From Zygnema cylindricum (lineage: Eukaryota > Streptophyta > Zygnematophyceae > Zygnematales > Zygnemataceae), in the NCBI GenBank assembly GCA_037447655.1, contig JBBHKE010000965.1, positions 1-21,675 on the forward strand: 21,675 nt of DNA, read 5' to 3'. Positions within the stretch are counted from its first letter, which is position 1, and the number at the start of each line of letters is the position of its first letter. The notes beneath the pieces are model-generated. The model worked only from the letters and a program-made list of their open reading frames with translations, did not search any database and was not told the origin of the DNA. The position numbers and the translations under genes are program-made. Below, piece by piece: positions 1 through 9,112 of this stretch.

Positions 1-470
1 AAAAATAGCATGTGTCAAAAGCGTACAGATTACAAAACTGGTTGTTATTCTAAAAATCTAACACAAAATATGACAAAAGAATATGTCATTCCCTTTCAAC
101 TATTATGAACATTCCTCTAAACGGCCTCGCCATCGATATTTATAAGCGTTAAAAAAATGAAGCTTAAATCAAATGGTCAACAGAAAAGGTGAAAGGAGGG
201 AAACAAAAGCAAACCAAAAAAAAAAAAAAAAAAAAAAAAACACATATGAATCACCTTGAATAACCTTTTATAAAACAAAAATGGTAATAATAATTATAAA
301 AGACATAACCGCACCCTAAAAACCGACAAAAAAGTGAAAGGATTATAAGGCATGACTTACCCTAAGTTTCCACAAATTATATTTGAATATGTAGATAAAA
401 ACACCATTTGCCGGGTCATATTGAACCACCGGTAAGAGAATACGCACTTGCCTCTTCACCAATGGTGGAG
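1..470. other. AT-rich noncoding stretch with a 25-A run
   Basis: I see no gene here. The stretch is AT-rich and contains an uninterrupted run of 25 A at 216-240, preceded by a purine-rich segment (188-215). A pure A run could be the tail of an old retroposed copy on the plus strand, but no recognisable body or target duplication was found upstream, so simple microsatellite origin is equally likely. Confidence 0.6.
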
Positions 471-737
471 TTAGCCGGGAATAAAAAGTTTGCCATTTTG
501 TGCATCAAGACCCTTATAAAGTAACCAACCTAAAATGTTAAGGCGACAGCAAGAAAGCGATGACGTCCACAACGTGCAATCCATGGAGGTGATAGAGGAA
601 ACGAGTCTACCACAAATCCCTGTTGAAAAAACAGAGAGATTTTCGGGATGGCGGCGCATACAGGATGGGGGCGCAGTCGTCAGATTCCAGCCGCTAGAAA
701 ACAAAGGGAATGAGCGGCTGTGATTGGACATAGACAA
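471..737 (-). CDS. hypothetical 88-codon ORF, doubtful
   Basis: I do not recognise this product. The minus strand is open for 88 codons from an ATG at 737 to a stop at 471. The interval is more GC-rich than its surroundings, and the opposite strand is also open for 62 codons (535-723). Two CCAATCA boxes exactly 26 bp apart lie at its start on the same strand (721-727 and 747-753), and a TAAAATATAA string lies a little upstream (about 763-775), which together resemble a small promoter. The protein has no signal peptide, transmembrane segment or family motif that I can name. It could be a first exon of a gene extending left, a gene fragment carried by a transposon, or chance. GT-containing donor-like strings follow further left but none can be proven. 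Confidence 0.18.
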   Translation of the reverse strand: MSMSNHSRSFPLFSSGWNLTTAPPSCMRRHPENLSVFSTGICGRLVSSITSMDCTLWTSSLSCCRLNILGWLLYKGLDAQNGKLFIPG

Positions 738-753
738 CGTGAATTATGATTGG
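721..753 (-). promoter_or_regulatory. paired CCAAT boxes
   Basis: On the minus strand the heptamer CCAATCA occurs twice, at 747-753 and 721-727, spaced 26 bp start to start. CCAAT boxes bind NF-Y in eukaryotic promoters. The second copy overlaps the first codons of the 471-737 ORF, so if this is a promoter the true transcription start lies inside or below that ORF. Confidence 0.25.
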
Positions 754-1454
754 TCCAAAACGATTATATTTTATGAGGTCTGTCAGCATTTGGCTTTGCC
801 TGACGACATATATCACCAACACAAAATGTTGTATATTTATTCTATTTTTGTCAGTATGTTTACTCTATTTCATGTGCCATCGTGATAAAAAACCCATATT
901 ACAGTTAAAAGTTTCTCTTTTCAAGAGGCATTTTGGTATGTTTAATTTTTTTAGAATTAATATTTACGCTAAAACAGACGCGATCCAATATTAGAATACT
1001 GTTTTAATAAAATTGGTGCGAAGTTACCGATTCTAACAGAATACGCACAACGTCAAACAACAGTTACAAAGTTATTATACAAATAAACGCGCACACGTAT
1101 TGTCGCCGTTGTACTATAAACTTCTAACATGTAAATAAAAGTAAATGTTCACACTGACGACGATGATGTCGACGAACGAAAGATGTGCCAACGGATTTTT
1201 TTCGATGTGATTCAATCTTTTTGTTAATTGCGACTCCACGTGCGACCGCGAGTCTATTAAAACGGTAGATGTACCTTTTTATTTAAAAAAAAAACAATAT
1301 TGTACGGTCCAACGTAGTCTGTACTCCACACTATTTAATACGAACCTATATTAGAAATATTTACACTAATTAAACCACACCTATATTAAAGTAATGAAAA
1401 AATTAGAATCGTTTACTCTATTTGATTTGAAAGAGTCGAAATTTTGAGCGACCG

Positions 1455-1477
1455 AATTAGAGTAATTTACTCTAATT
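1455..1477. repeat. perfect 11-bp inverted repeat
   Basis: AATTAGAGTAA (1455-1465) is followed, after a single T, by its exact reverse complement (1467-1477). A looser copy of the TTTACTCTA half occurs about 60 bp to the left, near 1412. It may be a protein-binding palindrome or the closely spaced ends of a small foldback element. Confidence 0.6.
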
Positions 1478-1534
1478 ATGATTCGCGGTGCACCGTACAA
1501 GTTGCGTTACCTTGAAACTTTATATCTACTGCAG

Positions 1535-1593
1535 TTTGTCGTCTAGCGTAATGCAATTTGTTGTCTAACGCAATGCAATTTGTCGTCTAGTGG
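1535..1593. repeat. 22-bp tandem repeat, 2.7 copies
   Basis: The unit TTTGTCGTCTAGCGTAATGC plus AA starts at 1535, repeats at 1557 with three changes (two C/T or G/A transitions and one further transition) and again, partially, at 1579. Most differences are at CpG or its decay products, in keeping with cytosine methylation. No coding role is apparent. Confidence 0.8.
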
Positions 1594-1639
1594 ATTTCGA
1601 CCCACTCTCGCATCCTTCCACTCATGTTCAAACTTTACA

Positions 1640-1665
1640 TAAAATCACCTCGCGAGGTGATTTTA
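1640..1665. repeat. perfect 26-bp palindrome
   Basis: The half site TAAAATCACCTCG (1640-1652) is followed immediately by its exact reverse complement (1653-1665) with no spacer. It sits at the outer edge of the repeat at 1640-2212. Related CACCTCG/CGAGGTG-centred hairpins occur at 20941-20961 and 21376-21418. Confidence 0.9.
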
Positions 1666-2212
1666 AAGAGGTTCCATGAGGTGAGCAAATAGGCAAATGT
1701 TGTCGCACGTGTTGGAAGTTTTTTACAATTTTTGTGAGCGCAGTTCCCAAAAAAAACCCATTGCACGTTTCCAGCTTGTGCGTGACTTTTTTCCATGCGT
1801 TTTTTTCCTTTCAAGGTCTGTGGAGGGGGTCTTTGCCAACGGACGCCATTTCGCAAAAGCGAAGTTTGTGAAAGAGCATCCTTTTCACTCCCTCTCCCAC
1901 TACCACGTCTATCTCACAACTTTTGCAATGCAAAACGTCAATAATAATATTAAATGAAAGATATATAAAAACCATTTCTTTTGATTATCTTTGGGTGTAT
2001 TTTGATGGTAAGTAGATTGAGAAAAGACTAAAGAACAAAATTGGGAAACCATGGCAAAAATTTTTAAAATTTGTGACGTTGACGCTGTCATTATTTGAAC
2101 GTGACGTCAAAATGTCACAAACCCTAAACATATACAATGTCACAAGTAGCTAAACGTCTACAACCGCACTATTTTTAAATGTCATCAATTGTCATGAGTT
2201 TTGAAGTCGTTC
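1640..2212 (-). repeat. left copy of a palindrome-ended inverted repeat
   Basis: Read on the minus strand, this segment aligns with the plus strand at 20395-20961. The best block (about 1885-2212 against 20395-20730) shares in order: CTACA-rich text, TTTAGGGTTTG, TGACATT, TGACGTCA, a second GACGTCAC, GCCATGGTTT, a TTTTCTCA string, ATCTTTCATTT, GTGAGATA and GAGAGGGAG. Between that block and the palindrome the match is weaker. The two copies are clearly diverged (I judge roughly two thirds identical by eye). No ORF in it is convincing. It could be a long terminal inverted repeat of an old large DNA transposon, or one of two independent insertions of a smaller element. The conserved TGACGTCA sites are bZIP-type motifs. 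Confidence 0.65.
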
Positions 2213-2940
2213 ACAACCGTCACAAATTACACCCGCCTACATTTGTCACAATCTAAAGCAGATTTCATTTTTACATACAATGAAGTGCAAAATTTCGCTA
2301 AACAAAGCGTGACTAAAGTCAGCACATGCAGTACCGAATGCTATCACGTTTTTGTTTTCAAAACCAAGAATATGTTTGCTGTCAAGTTTTGTCATTCCTA
2401 ATGACTCATAAACGGCTTGTATTTTACAACTAATTCAATGAGTCCAAATTTCAAAAGTTTCCGTATAAATTCACAATTTCGGTTTCTATGTCAATTAGTA
2501 AATCCTCAATTACGATGATGGCCGTCCGATGCTTTTTCTAGCCATCATCGACGGCCAGGAAATGCGAAATATGTTATTTGACACGAAACAACCGCGATGG
2601 AGCCTAGGCGTTCACCGTTGACCATTTAATGGATTGATTGAGTACACACATAATTTACAATGAATCAAGCGTCACGCAAGTAGACCTACATGGTCAGCTC
2701 TAAGAAATATCCACATTATCTGATCCCATCTGAATATTCTCGATGCATCTCGCATCAGGTTTCCACGAATTACAAGTGTTAAATGTTGCAAAAACGTGTA
2801 CATTTGTACGAGTCCGAGAAATCTAGTGACTTAAGCATGCCATCTGGCATGCTATAATTTGTTTTTGGCATCTTGACAATACGAAAACGACAAATTCGGG
2901 GAGCAGCCTGCAAGTTTCAGTCTTCTTCTGACGTGTCAAA
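2213..2940. other. noncoding stretch with small hairpins
   Basis: No gene is seen. A 10-bp stem pairs CGATGATGGC (2513-2522) with GCCATCATCG (2541-2550); an alternative stem pairs GGCCGTC (2520-2526) with GACGGCC (2550-2556). A second hairpin pairs AGCATGCC (2834-2841) with GGCATGCT (2846-2853) over a 4-nt loop. Confidence 0.6.
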
Positions 2941-3037
2941 CTTTTACTTTTTACTAGCGTACCTTTACTTTATATTAGCGTACTTTTACTTTTTAGTAGC
3001 GTACTTTTACTTTTTACTAGCATATTTTTACTTTGCC
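2941..3037. repeat. 21-bp minisatellite, four copies plus a partial one
   Basis: Units begin at 2941, 2962, 2983 and 3004, with a fifth truncated unit from 3025. The first unit is CTTTTACTTTTTACTAGCGT plus A; the others differ at a few positions. Because the period is seven codons, the plus strand stays open and would encode a repeating hydrophobic heptapeptide (LAYFYFL-like), but I regard this as a by-product of the repeat period. Confidence 0.9.
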
Positions 3038-3540
3038 TCTGGAAGTGAACAAAGTACGGTAAGTCGGTTATGCCGCGTGCCCAAATAAGAGAAACTTTGG
3101 AATGAAACTTTGGATTTTAGTGAAGATTCTCAATAGTACTTTTCAAGTTGTTCCCATATCCAAGAACGAATCGTAACTTTGAATTGTGACATTTGTAGAC
3201 GTTGGTACAATCTATAACGATTGAAGACTCCTACGAAATTTCAAATAATTGTGATTTCTACTAAAGCACCAACAGTTGTAGAAGTAAAAAAAATCTTTAT
3301 TGCAAAAATTGCGATGGCAAAACCATCTGAGTACAAAAAAGGTAAAACTGAAAAGAAAACATTTCAAGACTACAAGAGTCACAAAAAAATAATCTACGCC
3401 TAAAAGAAGAAACGAAATACACCAAAATTAACAAGAGCAAAGAACTAAAACAAAACAATAACAGACTGAGACCGCCTACAAAATGAAAAAACCTAGACTA
3501 GACTACCCGTAGACTAACAAAGGTCCACAACCACGTAGAT
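3038..3540. other. noncoding stretch, probably including the LINE 3' untranslated tail
   Basis: No gene is supported. On the minus strand the region just beyond the LINE coding end is T- and G-rich and contains an AATAAA signal (about 3295-3300) followed by a T run. The exact LINE 3' end was not found: I see no clean poly(A) tract with a matching target duplication. A plus-strand 60-codon ORF at 3221-3403 is lysine-rich and unremarkable. Confidence 0.45.
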
Positions 3541-3589
3541 CATGGATGTGAACCGCATCCCTTGGCGGAAGGTATAGAAGTCCCCGCCG

Positions 3590-4167
3590 GTCTTTCACGA
3601 GTGTGCTACGTTGAAAGAGAGCCGCCGCTTACGCCCGTTGAAGTGCAATTGAGACACGCTGATGGTAAAACGCAAGCAATAGACTTGATGGAGGACTCCC
3701 TAGACCCCGCGATTCAAACGTTCCTCGTGCACAGTGTCGAATGAAGTCATCGAATGACTTGTCCAAAGAACCGAAAATCTCCACTACAAATGGTTCAAAC
3801 TGGTCCGACGGGTCTCAGTAAGCGTAGTCTCATTCTTTCGTAGCCGTTGCGTCCCGAGCCGCCACACTTGAATGCGAAGCAACGCGAGATGAAATGTGTG
3901 TCCCAGACGGATCCGTGAGGATCACATCGCCTAGCCTCCTCCCAACACCATGAAAAAAAACCAAGTCAACTCGAGGGCTGCGAGAACCCTTAGATTGGGG
4001 CCGAGGTGGAAGTATATTAGAAACCTCACGTTTGACAATGTAGCCCGCCTTGGCACAAATGGCAGCAATGGCATTTTGCACCAAGTCATGCGCGATAGTT
4101 GTTCCCCCTCTTGCGAGCAAGAAAGCAAATGGATTCCCCCATCATCAATAGCTTGGTTACAAACGCA
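3590..4167 (-). pseudogene. LINE C-terminal CCHC knuckle and restriction-like endonuclease
   Basis: The knuckle reads C-X1-C-X9-H-X3-C, beginning CVC at 4159-4167 on the minus strand. One frameshift separates it from the next segment, which starts near HDLVQNAIAAI and continues with a KREV...LPPR stretch, then RVDLVFF and GDVILTDP (3830-4120). These match the PD-(D/E)XK-type nuclease of R2-like LINEs, which nicks the target to prime reverse transcription. The two acidic positions would be the Asp of VDL and the Asp of GDV. Below 3830 another frame change leads to a family-typical tail (FEPFVVEIFG ... DDFIRHCA ... YHQRVSIALQRA), with an in-frame TAA at 3629-3631. The identification is by pattern recognition, not by a profile search. 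Confidence 0.8.
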
Positions 4168-5843
4168 CCCAGTCCCCCCCTAGAGTGGAGGGTGAGGCAA
4201 ACCCAACTGCAAGCGTAGAGTAGAAGTAAATTGTTACGATAAACGAAGTGTCGAAAAAGTTGGTGTTGCTTTTATGCCATTCACCAACCCCAGGCCCTGA
4301 ACATGAACCTAAACGAGCACGCGCTTGAGCAGAAGGTAGCGCCTCGAAGAGGTTTGCAAAATCAGCGACGGCTACTTCCTTGGATATGAATTGTTGAATT
4401 TGGAAGTTAGTGTCGGCCATGAGAGAATGAAAAGGTGGAACTTGGTTTCTACCGTCCGCGGGTAGTAGCGCACGAGGGAAAATAAGAGCTGTGTGAAATG
4501 GAAATAGCCCGTCTTCCACCTTAGGACAACTTGCGCCAGAATTGGGACATCATCCACAATGAAACGAGAAGTGATAGTAGGAACCACCAAAGCCAAACTA
4601 CCCAAATACGTGGCAGGCGCAACTTTGGCCACAGAAATCAAACCTAAACCGCCGTTGGAAATAGGGAGGCTTGCATGTTGACAAGCCAGTGGCCCCTCCA
4701 GACAATCAAAAATCCTATAACTAACGAGGTGATGAAGCACACCCAAAAGTTTGTCGTCAAAATCCTTAAGGGAAGACAAAAAAGAAGTCGTGGGTGGTAA
4801 AGTAAACACAATATAGAGAGGGCGCTGGGAAAAACAATCGATCAAGATCAAAAATACCACTTATGGATTCGACAGCTTAGGGAGGTCGTCGCTATGAAAA
4901 AGATCCTCCTACATCGCATCCTCAACCACATGGCTAACAAAAAAAGTCCCACCAATAAGGCAACCTAAAACCTTGATACCCTCATCGTGAGATGTAAGAC
5001 GAAAGCCTCTACGCAGCAGGCAATCCAGCGGCAAACCTCGTGGGCACCAATCCACACACTTAGATGGTTTAACATATAGCCCAATCTGATGAAGTTGGAC
5101 TGAAAAATGAGAGAAAGCAAAAAAAACCTAATCGCGCGGACCCACAATATGTGTGTCATCCGCGACCGAAATAAATAAACAACCCGCGAAAGTTGTAGTT
5201 GACGCTCGTAGTGCTTGAAGATGGGAAAGAGCAAAAAGAGGTGCCCCTAAAGAATCACCTTGGCTAATGCCGGTTGCAGACTCTAAAGTGGCAACATCAC
5301 CCAACGGACCCCCAAGAGGAAAAAAAAGCGAGCTAGGCCGAGCATAAAAAGATCGAACAAAAGAGAACAATTGGTTGATAGGTGAAGGTGCATGTTGTAG
5401 TTCTTGAAAAATAAAACTAGATCAATTGTATTGAAAGCGTTATCCACATCCCCCTAAAAGACCACCCAATCTGGATGAAGATCCAAAATAGTTCGCAAGC
5501 CATGGATAACTGCCTCGTAACCCCCTTTCATAGAAACACCAAATCGAAGCGGCAAAAAATGGTCGTGAAATGCTCTTTGGATTTGGATGCAAATAGCACG
5601 AGCCACTTAGCCGTACAGAACTTCACCAATAGCAATTGGACCAATCCCCATAGCGGGCTTACAAACAGCCACAAGTCGGACGGCAGAAAGAAGCGAGACT
5701 ACACTATGGGGAATGTGACCACGAGCCATCTTCGAGGCTACCTTAAAGAGGAGGTCGAATCCTTGGGATGGGGTCTCAGAGGGAAAGATATCACGGAGTA
5801 ATTCATAAACCATCCCAAAAGGACTACCCGCCGAAAGGTCAGG
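4168..5843 (-). pseudogene. LINE reverse transcriptase domain, 3' part
   Basis: This stretch holds the polymerase core. Palm motif A reads GDVDNAF at about 5435-5455 and keeps the catalytic Asp, but an in-frame TAG (5454-5456) lies directly in front of it. Motif B reads TGISQGDSLG at about 5247-5275. Motif C reads VADDTHI at about 5146-5168, with both aspartates intact. A conserved thumb-side segment, SLPISNGGLGLISVAKVAPATYL, is at about 4590-4670. The segment also has stops near 5130 and 4915 and frame changes near 5390 and 4370-4520, so no complete protein can be made. The upstream end (LSAGSPFG) abuts the gypsy target duplication at 5839-5843 and continues on the far side of that insertion at 8500. 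Confidence 0.9.
5839..5843. repeat. gypsy target-site duplication, left copy
   Basis: TCAGG here pairs with TGAGG at 8500-8504, a 5-bp duplication with one mismatch. Removing 5844-8504 joins the LINE in one reading frame, which confirms the boundary independently. Confidence 0.8.
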
Positions 5844-6378
5844 TGTAACAGTAATAGTGGATTGAACTTGGTCGTAAATGGGTATTTAAAAGTTAGGAAT
5901 ATAAAGTTATGAATTTGGTAGACGTCCGCGAAAGAATCATGCGATTTGGATTTTCAATTCAAAAAAAATATCGATAGGTGTAGTTAGGTAACAGCGCGAG
6001 GTCAAACTAACATGTGGGTATCATTGAAACAAGTTAAGGGTCAAATTAGTACCGAAATTTTGCTTATACGTTTTATAAAGTACTAATGAAACATTTAGTC
6101 GTTTAGTGCGCACGATGGTTCGTTTTGTACATTTTTTAGTACGAAACGTCACTTTAACTTAATGGAATTTCCTAGGTAGTTTCGCGTGCAAAATTTGTGA
6201 CGCATGTTCGTGCAAAGTCGCGTTTTGTTTGGCGCGCACTTTTGCATGTAAATGTTATGTAGTGAAACGTAGCGTTTGATTAGTTGGTAAATGCTACGTA
6301 GTTAGTATTAGATTTCGCATGTTTTTGCATTGGTTAGTCTAAGTTCTTGCAGATCAATGATTGGCCCAGGTAAAAACC
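5844..6378 (+). repeat. gypsy 5' LTR, truncated
   Basis: This aligns with 7525-8062 along its full length, beginning TGTAACAGTAATAG and ending near a shared GATTGGCC...GTAAAAACC segment. Many substitutions and small indels separate the two copies. The LTR should continue for another roughly 440 bases but instead joins integrase coding sequence. Confidence 0.92.
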
Positions 6379-7475
6379 TTTAAATATCCCCGAAAGACCA
6401 TAGGAATCTGTCAGTATGGATTTTATTGTCAAGTAGCCAACTACTTCTTGAATAAATTACAGTATCATGGTCGTAGTTGATTTGTTTAGTAAAATGTCAA
6501 TATTTATCGCTTGCAAAACTACTCATTCAGTTGTAGATATTGCAAAGTTATATTTTGACAACGTGGTTAGACATCATGGAGTTCCTCTTTCTATAGTCTA
6601 TGATAAAGATTCTAAATTTACGTTTGCATTTTTGAAAATATTGCAGCAAAATTTAGGCACTGAATTAAAAATAAGTACCTCGTATTATCCTCGGACAAAT
6701 GGAAAAACAAAAAGGATGAACCGTACACTGAAGGAAATGCTAAGAACTGTTTGTAGTGGAGTACAGAACACATGTGAATCTAAACTACAATTAATGGAAT
6801 TTGCATACTATTCATGTAAACATGCTAGTACAAGATTCTCACCGTTTGAAATTGCATACATATACCATCCCAGAGAAGCATTAGACTTAATAACAGGGGT
6901 CATTTAAGATAATAGAAATTCTGAAAGAGAGTTTTGGGAATACATTCAAACATATTGGAAAAAAATACGGGTTGCAGTAGTGGAGGCACAAAAGAGGCAA
7001 GAGTTAAATGCTAACCGCAAACGGGGTGATTGGGTGGTAAGCGCAAGTGACAAGGTTTGGCTTTCTACAACTCATTACAATTGTAAGATTGAGGGACAAT
7101 CAGATCCTACGGGGAAATTTCCTGCTAAATACATCGAACCATTTACTGTAATCGAGATGATTTCGTCAGTTGTTGCCAAATTGGACTTTTCCGTCTCCAA
7201 CAAAAAATCATTTAGTAATACACATCAGTCAGCTAAAACCAGCAAATTTTCGGCCAGCTAAAAGAGAATTGGAATTGGATCCTTCAATAATTATAGAACC
7301 TAAGGTCCACAGATGGGTAATAGATTGGGTTGGTCAACGGTTTAAGGTCGCCAATACTATATTTTGGCAAGTGCATTATCTAAGAAGGTCACAAGATAAG
7401 TTAACTTTAGAAAATAAGATTTCTAAGTTTTTACAAAGGTATTGGAAGGATAATAATACTAAAGTCCCGTCTTGA
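6374..7475 (+). pseudogene. gypsy integrase fragment with C-terminal chromodomain-like tail
   Basis: The frame begins with a typical PERP(stop)ESVSMDFI segment at about 6380-6425, where the first catalytic Asp is 6419-6421. Three stops (near 6401, 6430 and 6444) precede a clean stretch from 6467. That stretch has VVVDLFSKM, the second catalytic Asp in YDKD (about 6599-6604), and NGKTKRMN where gypsy integrases have NGQTERVN: the catalytic Glu of the DD35E triad is Lys here. A TAA at 6905-6907 interrupts the same frame, which continues into DKVWLSTTHY and KFPAKYIEPF, the GPY/F-type C-terminal domain. A frameshift near 7190 leads to a last segment (7320-7475) that resembles a degenerate chromodomain. 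The product is inactive. Confidence 0.93.
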
Positions 7476-7505
7476 GAATGAAATATGTTTTAACTGAGGT
7501 TAGTG

Positions 7506-7524
7506 AAAAATAAGGAGGGGATAA
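7506..7524 (+). other. gypsy polypurine tract
   Basis: AAAAATAAGGAGGGGATAA immediately precedes the 3' LTR. Such a tract primes plus-strand DNA synthesis in LTR retroelements. Its exact abutment to TGTTACAG at 7525 fixes the LTR start. Confidence 0.9.
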
Positions 7525-8499
7525 TGTTACAGTAATAGTTAATCGAACTTGGTCATTAATAGGTATTTAAAGGTTAGGAATATAAAGTTATGAACTTGGT
7601 AGACATCCGCAAAACAATCGCGCGATTTGGAGTTTTAATTCAAAATAAATAGCGATGGGTCTATTAAGTTGACAGTGCCGTATTAAACTAACAAGTGGGT
7701 ATCATTGAAACGGCTTAAGGGTCAAATTAGTACCGAAATTTTGCGTGTATATTTCATAAAATACTAATGAAACATTTAGTTGTTTAGTGCGTACGATGGT
7801 TCGTTTCGTACAAATTTTAGTGCGAAACGTCACTTTCACTTAAATAGAAATTCCTAAGTAGTTTCGCGTGCAAAATTTGTGACGCACGTTCGTGCGAAGT
7901 CGTGTTTCGTTTGGCGCACAGTTTTACATGTAAATGTTATGTAGTGAAATGTAGCGTTTGATTGGTTGGAAAATGCTACGTAGTTTAAGAGATTTCGCAC
8001 ATATTTGCATAAGTCACTCTGAGTCCTTGCTGATAAATGATTGGCCTATGTAAAACCTGTTCAACGGAGCGTTGACACTGGCTTGGCTAGTCTAAGGCGA
8101 GGATAGATAAATAGTGAAGTCTAAGAGAAAAGTAAACATCTTTTCCTTTGGAAAAGTTTTGAGAAATTTTGACAAATCTTGGTCATAAGCGATTAAAACC
8201 AAATTGGAGCATTGGCATTATGGCATTGAAATCTCTTGCTAACTAAGTAGTGTTTTAGTAGTTAAGCGATATATAATTATTAAGAGTGGAGAGTAGTGGA
8301 AAACACTTTAAAAGCAGGGTTGAGCCACGAGGGCAAAAGACCAAGCTAATGTTATGTGGACAAAAGCTTCTTCTAATTTAAAGTTTATCCTTATGTGGGT
8401 GCTTTCCAATGTGGATGTGTATTTTTCCATTGTGTAGAATGTGTGGTTGAAATTGATTGTAGTAATGGGATTTTCTGAGAGGTAGGAGATCCTATTACA
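7525..8499 (+). repeat. gypsy 3' LTR
   Basis: Starts TGTTACAGTAAT after the polypurine tract and ends CCTATTACA just before TGAGG. Its first 540 bases match the truncated 5' LTR. At 975 bp it is the only complete copy in the window. The end was placed by the TG...CA rule, by the target duplication and by restoration of the LINE frame. Confidence 0.9.
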
Positions 8500-8504
8500 T
8501 GAGG
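8500..8504. repeat. gypsy target-site duplication, right copy
   Basis: TGAGG, the partner of TCAGG at 5839-5843, differing at the second base. Confidence 0.8.
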
Positions 8505-8860
8505 GGACTTGATGAGGGTTTTGGTAAAGGCTTGACGATCCAAATCAAAAGATTCAGGTGGGTTATGCCGTTTAAAAAATGAGAGGATGTTGTCAAGCGA
8601 AGGCTGATGCAACAAACGCAATGTGTCAATAGTTCCTTCTATAGAGGAAGAGGGTGTGAAAGGTTGAAAAGCTCGCGCGGCCCAAGAAAATTCTCCCGAA
8701 CGACTAGGGAGGACACCTCGGTGCAGTCTAGCGGTAGAACTTGGTAATGGTGCACAACGACGAGGAAGTGAGACAAAAAGGCCAATAACTCGATCCGTGT
8801 GCTCTTGTTGTAAAGACACTCAATCTCCACGACACTCAATCTCCACGCAGAAAGCGTTGA
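8505..8860 (-). pseudogene. LINE segment upstream of the reverse transcriptase
   Basis: The minus strand encodes a region typical of the linker before the polymerase in REL-type LINEs: a GEFSWAARAF stretch, IDTLRLLHQP, then FDLDRQAFTKTLIKSP ending exactly at the gypsy insertion. Across the insertion the next codons continue in the same frame (DLSAGSPFG at 5843 downwards). The upstream end is unclear because frames are broken between 8860 and 9112; an overlapping frame is open at 8639-8863. Confidence 0.8.
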
Positions 8861-9112
8861 CATCGAGCCCTAGTCTCGCGAACTCCACTAGCTCCCCCTC
8901 ATGGTGGCAAAATTAGAACCCAAAGCGAAAACATGAATAGTAAAAGCCATGCCGCTTCATTGGAAACATCATTAGCCGATAACTCTAAAGAAAGACGTAA
9001 AGCTGTTTAGATAAGTTCTCAAAGAAGATAGGGAATACGGATGTAGAGACGAGGACGCGCGTAGCCCAAGTGATAGTACCTAAGAACATCAAGGCGTCTA
9101 ACAAACTTCCAA
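8861..9112 (-). pseudogene. LINE linker region, frames broken
   Basis: This stretch lies between the zinc-finger segment and the pre-polymerase segment and should belong to the same LINE protein. No frame stays open through it and no motif is visible. It carries a short tandem repeat of CAATCTCCACGACACT around 8820-8845. Confidence 0.5.

Larger units (their letters stand above)
754..1634. other. AT-rich noncoding stretch
   Basis: No gene is visible. Both strands are stop-rich apart from one 82-codon plus-strand ORF (746-994) with no recognisable features. The right part contains a short perfect inverted repeat (1455-1477) and a 22-bp tandem repeat (1535-1593), listed separately. Confidence 0.6.
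5844..8499 (+). mobile_element. internally deleted Ty3/gypsy LTR retrotransposon inserted in the LINE
   Basis: The element starts TGTAACAG and ends TATTACA, flanked by a near-perfect 5-bp duplication. Its 3' LTR (7525-8499) is complete at 975 bp. Its 5' LTR is cut after about 535 bp, and the next base belongs to the integrase coding region. The rest of the 5' LTR, primer-binding site, GAG, protease, reverse transcriptase, RNase H and integrase N-terminus are absent. The joint (about 6374-6380) has a short shared AAACCT string in both partners, typical of illegitimate recombination. The two LTR parts are visibly diverged, so the insertion is old. Confidence 0.93.

Noticed and set aside
1640-1700. 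Helitron 3' end with hairpin
   Set aside because: No CTRR follows the hairpin at 10-12 bases in either orientation, and the related copy at 20941 lacks it too.
3562-3744. Plus-strand 60-codon ORF beginning MAEGIEVPAG, reading like a small protein
   Set aside because: The opposite strand reads as the conserved C-terminal tail of the LINE, so this is an antisense shadow.
6370-6390. TTTAAATATCC as a TATA box in the gypsy 5' LTR
   Set aside because: In frame it encodes the start of the integrase PERP motif, and the 3' LTR lacks it, so it is internal coding sequence past the deletion joint.
8553-8557. TCAGG as the right gypsy target duplication
   Set aside because: It lies inside LINE coding sequence that should be contiguous; the junction at 8499/8500 restores the frame and has proper LTR ends.
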